From: Mesostigma viride | Lineage: Eukaryota; Streptophyta; Mesostigmatophyceae; Mesostigmatales; Mesostigmataceae | DNA length: 64,000 bases | Direction: 5' to 3' | Assembly: GCA_009746045.1 (NCBI GenBank) | Contig: RPFO01000392.1 | Coordinates: 1,972,245 to 2,036,244, forward strand | Made by a program: the position numbers and the translations under genes | The notes under the pieces: generated by a model | Database searches by the model: none | What the model was told of the DNA's origin: nothing | The model's input: only the letters and a program-made list of their open reading frames with translations | Part shown: positions 61,801 through 64,000 of the stretch, piece after piece | Layout: each line of letters starts with the position of its first letter | How positions within the stretch are numbered: position 1 is the stretch's first letter

Positions 61801-62617
61801 ACCCGCTAGAATTTGGGTGGGTCCTCACATCTGGCGGCACCCCCATGACGAAGTGCCTTTTCGAGTACACGGCAGACTGGGGATACCGGCTACTTCTACA
61901 TAAAAATCATAGGATGCACCCGGGTCGCCTGCGCTGGCACCCCGAGTGGCCGGGCTACACCTGGATCAAGAACATTACCTTGGCAGTTGATCACCCATTG
62001 GTTGACAAACGGGCCACCGACGTCCAGCACCTGCTTATGCATCGGGCCATCGGGGTCAATTCCCAATTGCACCACCGGTACTCCCACGCGGCGGCGTGCT
62101 TATGCAACTTTCCAGATGAAACAATTGAGCACAGATTTCTGGACTGCCAACTCGCAGGGGTTTGGCAATGGCTGCTGGGTATATGGGCCATGCCAAGTGG
62201 ATGGCTATTACAGCTCCCCCCACCACCGTCACACTATCTACGGTTATTTTCGGCATCACGGGATTACGGGACGCGAGCCTCACAGCCAACCAGATGGCAT
62301 GGATATGGCTACGCACGACGATGCTTCACACCATATGGCAAGTTCGCAACGAGACCGTATTCACGTTACGTGCCGCGTACACGAGAGGTGCCGTGGTCCG
62401 CCGGTTTATCTCCTCTTGGAACCTGGCTATGCGTCGTTACTGGCTCCTGGCGACGGAACAACACAAAGTATGGGACCCGGGCCCTAACAATGACACCCCC
62501 AGCCCACTGGAAGTCTTCCATGCACTCATGGGCATGAACCAGGTCTTTACACGTATGCCGGATGACGATATATCTACAGTACAATGGCTACCTTGGTCGC
62601 AGGGCGCGCCTTATTAA
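58813..62617 (+). pseudogene. LINE ORF2 continued: end of endonuclease, reverse transcriptase, zinc-binding C-terminus
   Basis: From 58813 the frame gives the end of the endonuclease (RRLDRIYATHAW, SDHYPCII), then an in-frame TAA near 59109. The same frame is open again as 59130-60986, a 618-residue reverse transcriptase: SAPGVDGIPVEFW, SYRPIRLL, LLWDFKKAFDR, LPQGDCMSPLLF and YVDD at 411-414. After the stop at 60986 the coding sense continues in other frames: a zinc-binding region (LLMHRAIGVNSQL...CLCNFPDETIEHRFLDC) within 61557-62190 and a tail WLRTTMLHTIWQVRNETVF ending at 62617. It is dead: one nonsense codon and at least two frame changes besides the insertion. Confidence 0.85.
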
Positions 62618-62754
62618 TGCGGGCACCCCAATTTAGGCACAATTTAGGCAAAACGAGGCATTTCAGGCTATTTTTGGCATACCTGGGTCACCTTAACTGT
62701 TATATGGAAATAAACTAACCGTGTGTGTGACACCCATTTCACCGGGCGGAAAAA
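62618..62754 (+). other. LINE 3' untranslated region
   Basis: Contains the block GGCATTTCAGGCTATTTTTG and onward that is also present as the 78-bp fragment at 36857. It ends in a short A-run just before the 16-bp target duplication. Confidence 0.75.
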
Positions 62755-62770
62755 AAATGCAGAATGCACC

Positions 62771-63000
62771 GCAGAATGAGTTGAGTTGAGTTACACCCTG
62801 TTGTGGTACCTCTTACTTTAACCTAATGATATACCTATTGGTTAATAAAAATACCCATTTACCCGGAAGTTACACCCTGTTGTGTACTACCCTCAGTGGG
62901 TAACCAGCTGGTCGATATGTGGTACCTCTTAGGTAACCTAACGATATTCCTTTTGGTTAATAAAAAATACCCATTTACCCGGAAAGTTGGGTTGAGGTCC
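62771..63000. repeat. Two diverged tandem units after the LINE
   Basis: GTTACACCCTGTTGTG...TACCCATTTACCCGGAA occurs at about 62790-62868 and again, longer, at about 62868-62988. GAGTT repeats precede it. No gene is seen. Confidence 0.6.
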
Positions 63001-64000
63001 GCGCCGGTTGCCCGACTGGGAGCCACAGACTGGTACTGCCTCCAAATAACTGCTGCCCATGTGCGGCTGAACAAAACAACAAGACCGGTCCTGCCTTATG
63101 GTAGTACCATAAGGCAGCACCCCAGAATGCCGACAACGAATTGCAGTTACGGATATGCTCTGGATTCCCGGTATCGCGCACAATAGCCGTTAGAAGCAAT
63201 CCACTGGATCCCATTGGATACCATCATATCAGTCGGATACCATCATATACGGCAGGTCATGGGAGTACGAAAACCGAATCAGTCGAGCATGCCGGCGTAC
63301 AATTGTTTTGAGATTTCCATGTTACAAATGATTTTTTTTTGTACTGAGATTTCAGAGGGATCTCTTCCCTGCCGTCAGTCATCATCATCAGTCAGTCAGT
63401 TGGATCCCACAGGCTCACGCCTGTCTTAGCCAGAGCTTTGTACAGCATAGCGGCCGAGGGCCAGCTACCGTTGCAGAAGCAACGAGAAGGTGTAATATCT
63501 AGTTGCTGCCTATAGTACAAAGGCATGGTGTCCAACTCGCAACTGAACCCAGTCTGACAGGTACTTGCTGCACAGTCATTGTTGTTGATGTTGTTGTTTC
63601 CCATGCCGCGATGCGCAGTCATTAAAGCGAGGGAATCTTTTATATATGCGAACTTCGCATGGTTCCATGGTGTCATGAGTCATGAGTCATGACAGGAGGG
63701 GTGACATCTCCAGGCAAAATTTCCTGGATACTAGGGGCCCGTCCCAGGGCCTGACTGCTGCGGTAAGCGCCGGCCCCTGAATTGAAATAGGGGCTGGCGA
63801 GTAAAACGAGGGTCGGCGGCGGTGGCCCCGTATTACTGGCCCCCAATAGCGCAGCGCTACGTGGCCAAGCTGCGGCACCACGTGGCAAGATGCGGCACCA
63901 CGTGGCAAGATGAGGCGCCACGTGGCTTGATGCCGGCATGCCTCTCCGGCGACAGGCAATTCCTGGGCAAGACATATCACAGTACATAACCTAGTAAGGT
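63001..64000. other. Non-coding end of window
   Basis: No supported gene. Items: a 13-bp-arm palindrome CTGCCTTATGGTA / TACCATAAGGCAG at about 63089-63115; ATACCATCATATC repeats near 63218-63250; and three 22-bp GCGGCACCACGTGGCAAGAT units at about 63870-63932. The ORFs at 63392-63987 on the - strand are overlapping and lack protein character. Confidence 0.4.

Larger units (their letters stand above)
36835..62754 (+). mobile_element. LINE (non-LTR) retrotransposon interrupted by four insertions
   Basis: A 16-bp direct repeat AAATGCAGAATGCACC at 36819-36834 and 62755-62770 brackets the unit and is read as its target duplication. A short A-run precedes the right copy. Removing the insertions (LINE fragment 36857-36949, copia 39143-48996, palindrome 49038-50074 and copia 50728-58812, each with one duplication copy) leaves about 6.85 kb: a 5' leader, ORF1 (from 37521), and ORF2 with an endonuclease (from 50109), reverse transcriptase (59130-60986) and C-terminal zinc-binding region (to 62617). 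Continuity of the coding sense across each insertion supports the reconstruction. Confidence 0.85.

Overview
The window is eukaryotic nuclear DNA, most likely from a unicellular alga. The signs are nested retrotransposons, a piggyBac transposon, exon-like blocks joined by GT-AG boundaries, a short TTTAGGG-type telomere-like tract and an endogenous DNA-virus segment of a kind common in algal genomes. A green or prasinophyte-like alga would fit, but nothing here fixes the species. Almost no ordinary host gene is visible; the window is a pile of mobile DNA.

Layout. Positions 1-6594 hold the end of an integrated polinton-like or related small DNA virus, all on the + strand: a basic coiled-coil protein, an A32-like packaging ATPase broken by three frame changes, an AT-hook protein, an intact tyrosine recombinase and an intact 1195-residue primase-helicase (archaeo-eukaryotic primase fused to a herpes origin-binding-type SF2 helicase). 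A CTGAACAT...TATAC motif recurs before two of these genes. Positions 6741-9020 hold a tandem array of a 55-bp hairpin, split by a head-to-tail pair of elements that look rolling-circle or Helitron-like. An inverted, truncated copy lies at 10004-11016. Positions 9300-14258 carry dispersed repeats and a piggyBac-end fossil.

Positions 14259-25036 are a complete Ty3/gypsy chromovirus on the - strand (LTRs, 6-bp target duplication, gag, PR-RT-RH, IN with chromodomain). It has two extras: a leading ORF with an RNase H1-type hybrid-binding domain and a 2.3-kb proline-rich region after the integrase. Positions 25206-28494 are an intact piggyBac element (784-residue transposase). Microsatellites follow, then a TTAA-flanked 2.7-kb element with a PHD finger (29434-32115), transposon 3' ends, a spliced relic gene on the - strand (about 34160-35650) and a 280-bp tandem duplication.

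Positions 36835-62754 are a single LINE of about 6.85 kb with a 16-bp target duplication, expanded to 26 kb by insertions: a 78-bp LINE fragment, a Ty1/copia-type element (39143-48991), a 1034-bp perfectly centred palindrome (49038-50071) and an inverted second copia copy (50728-58807). The first copia copy carries its own 1.76-kb DNA-transposon insertion beside its LTR TATA box. The copia family has an unusual polyprotein order (integrase, then retropepsin-like protease, then reverse transcriptase) and a UGA codon kept in both copies between nucleocapsid and Pol. Positions 62771-64000 hold only short tandem repeats.

Caution: many frame changes in unrelated genes sit in or near G/C homopolymers, so some lesions may be assembly errors rather than decay.
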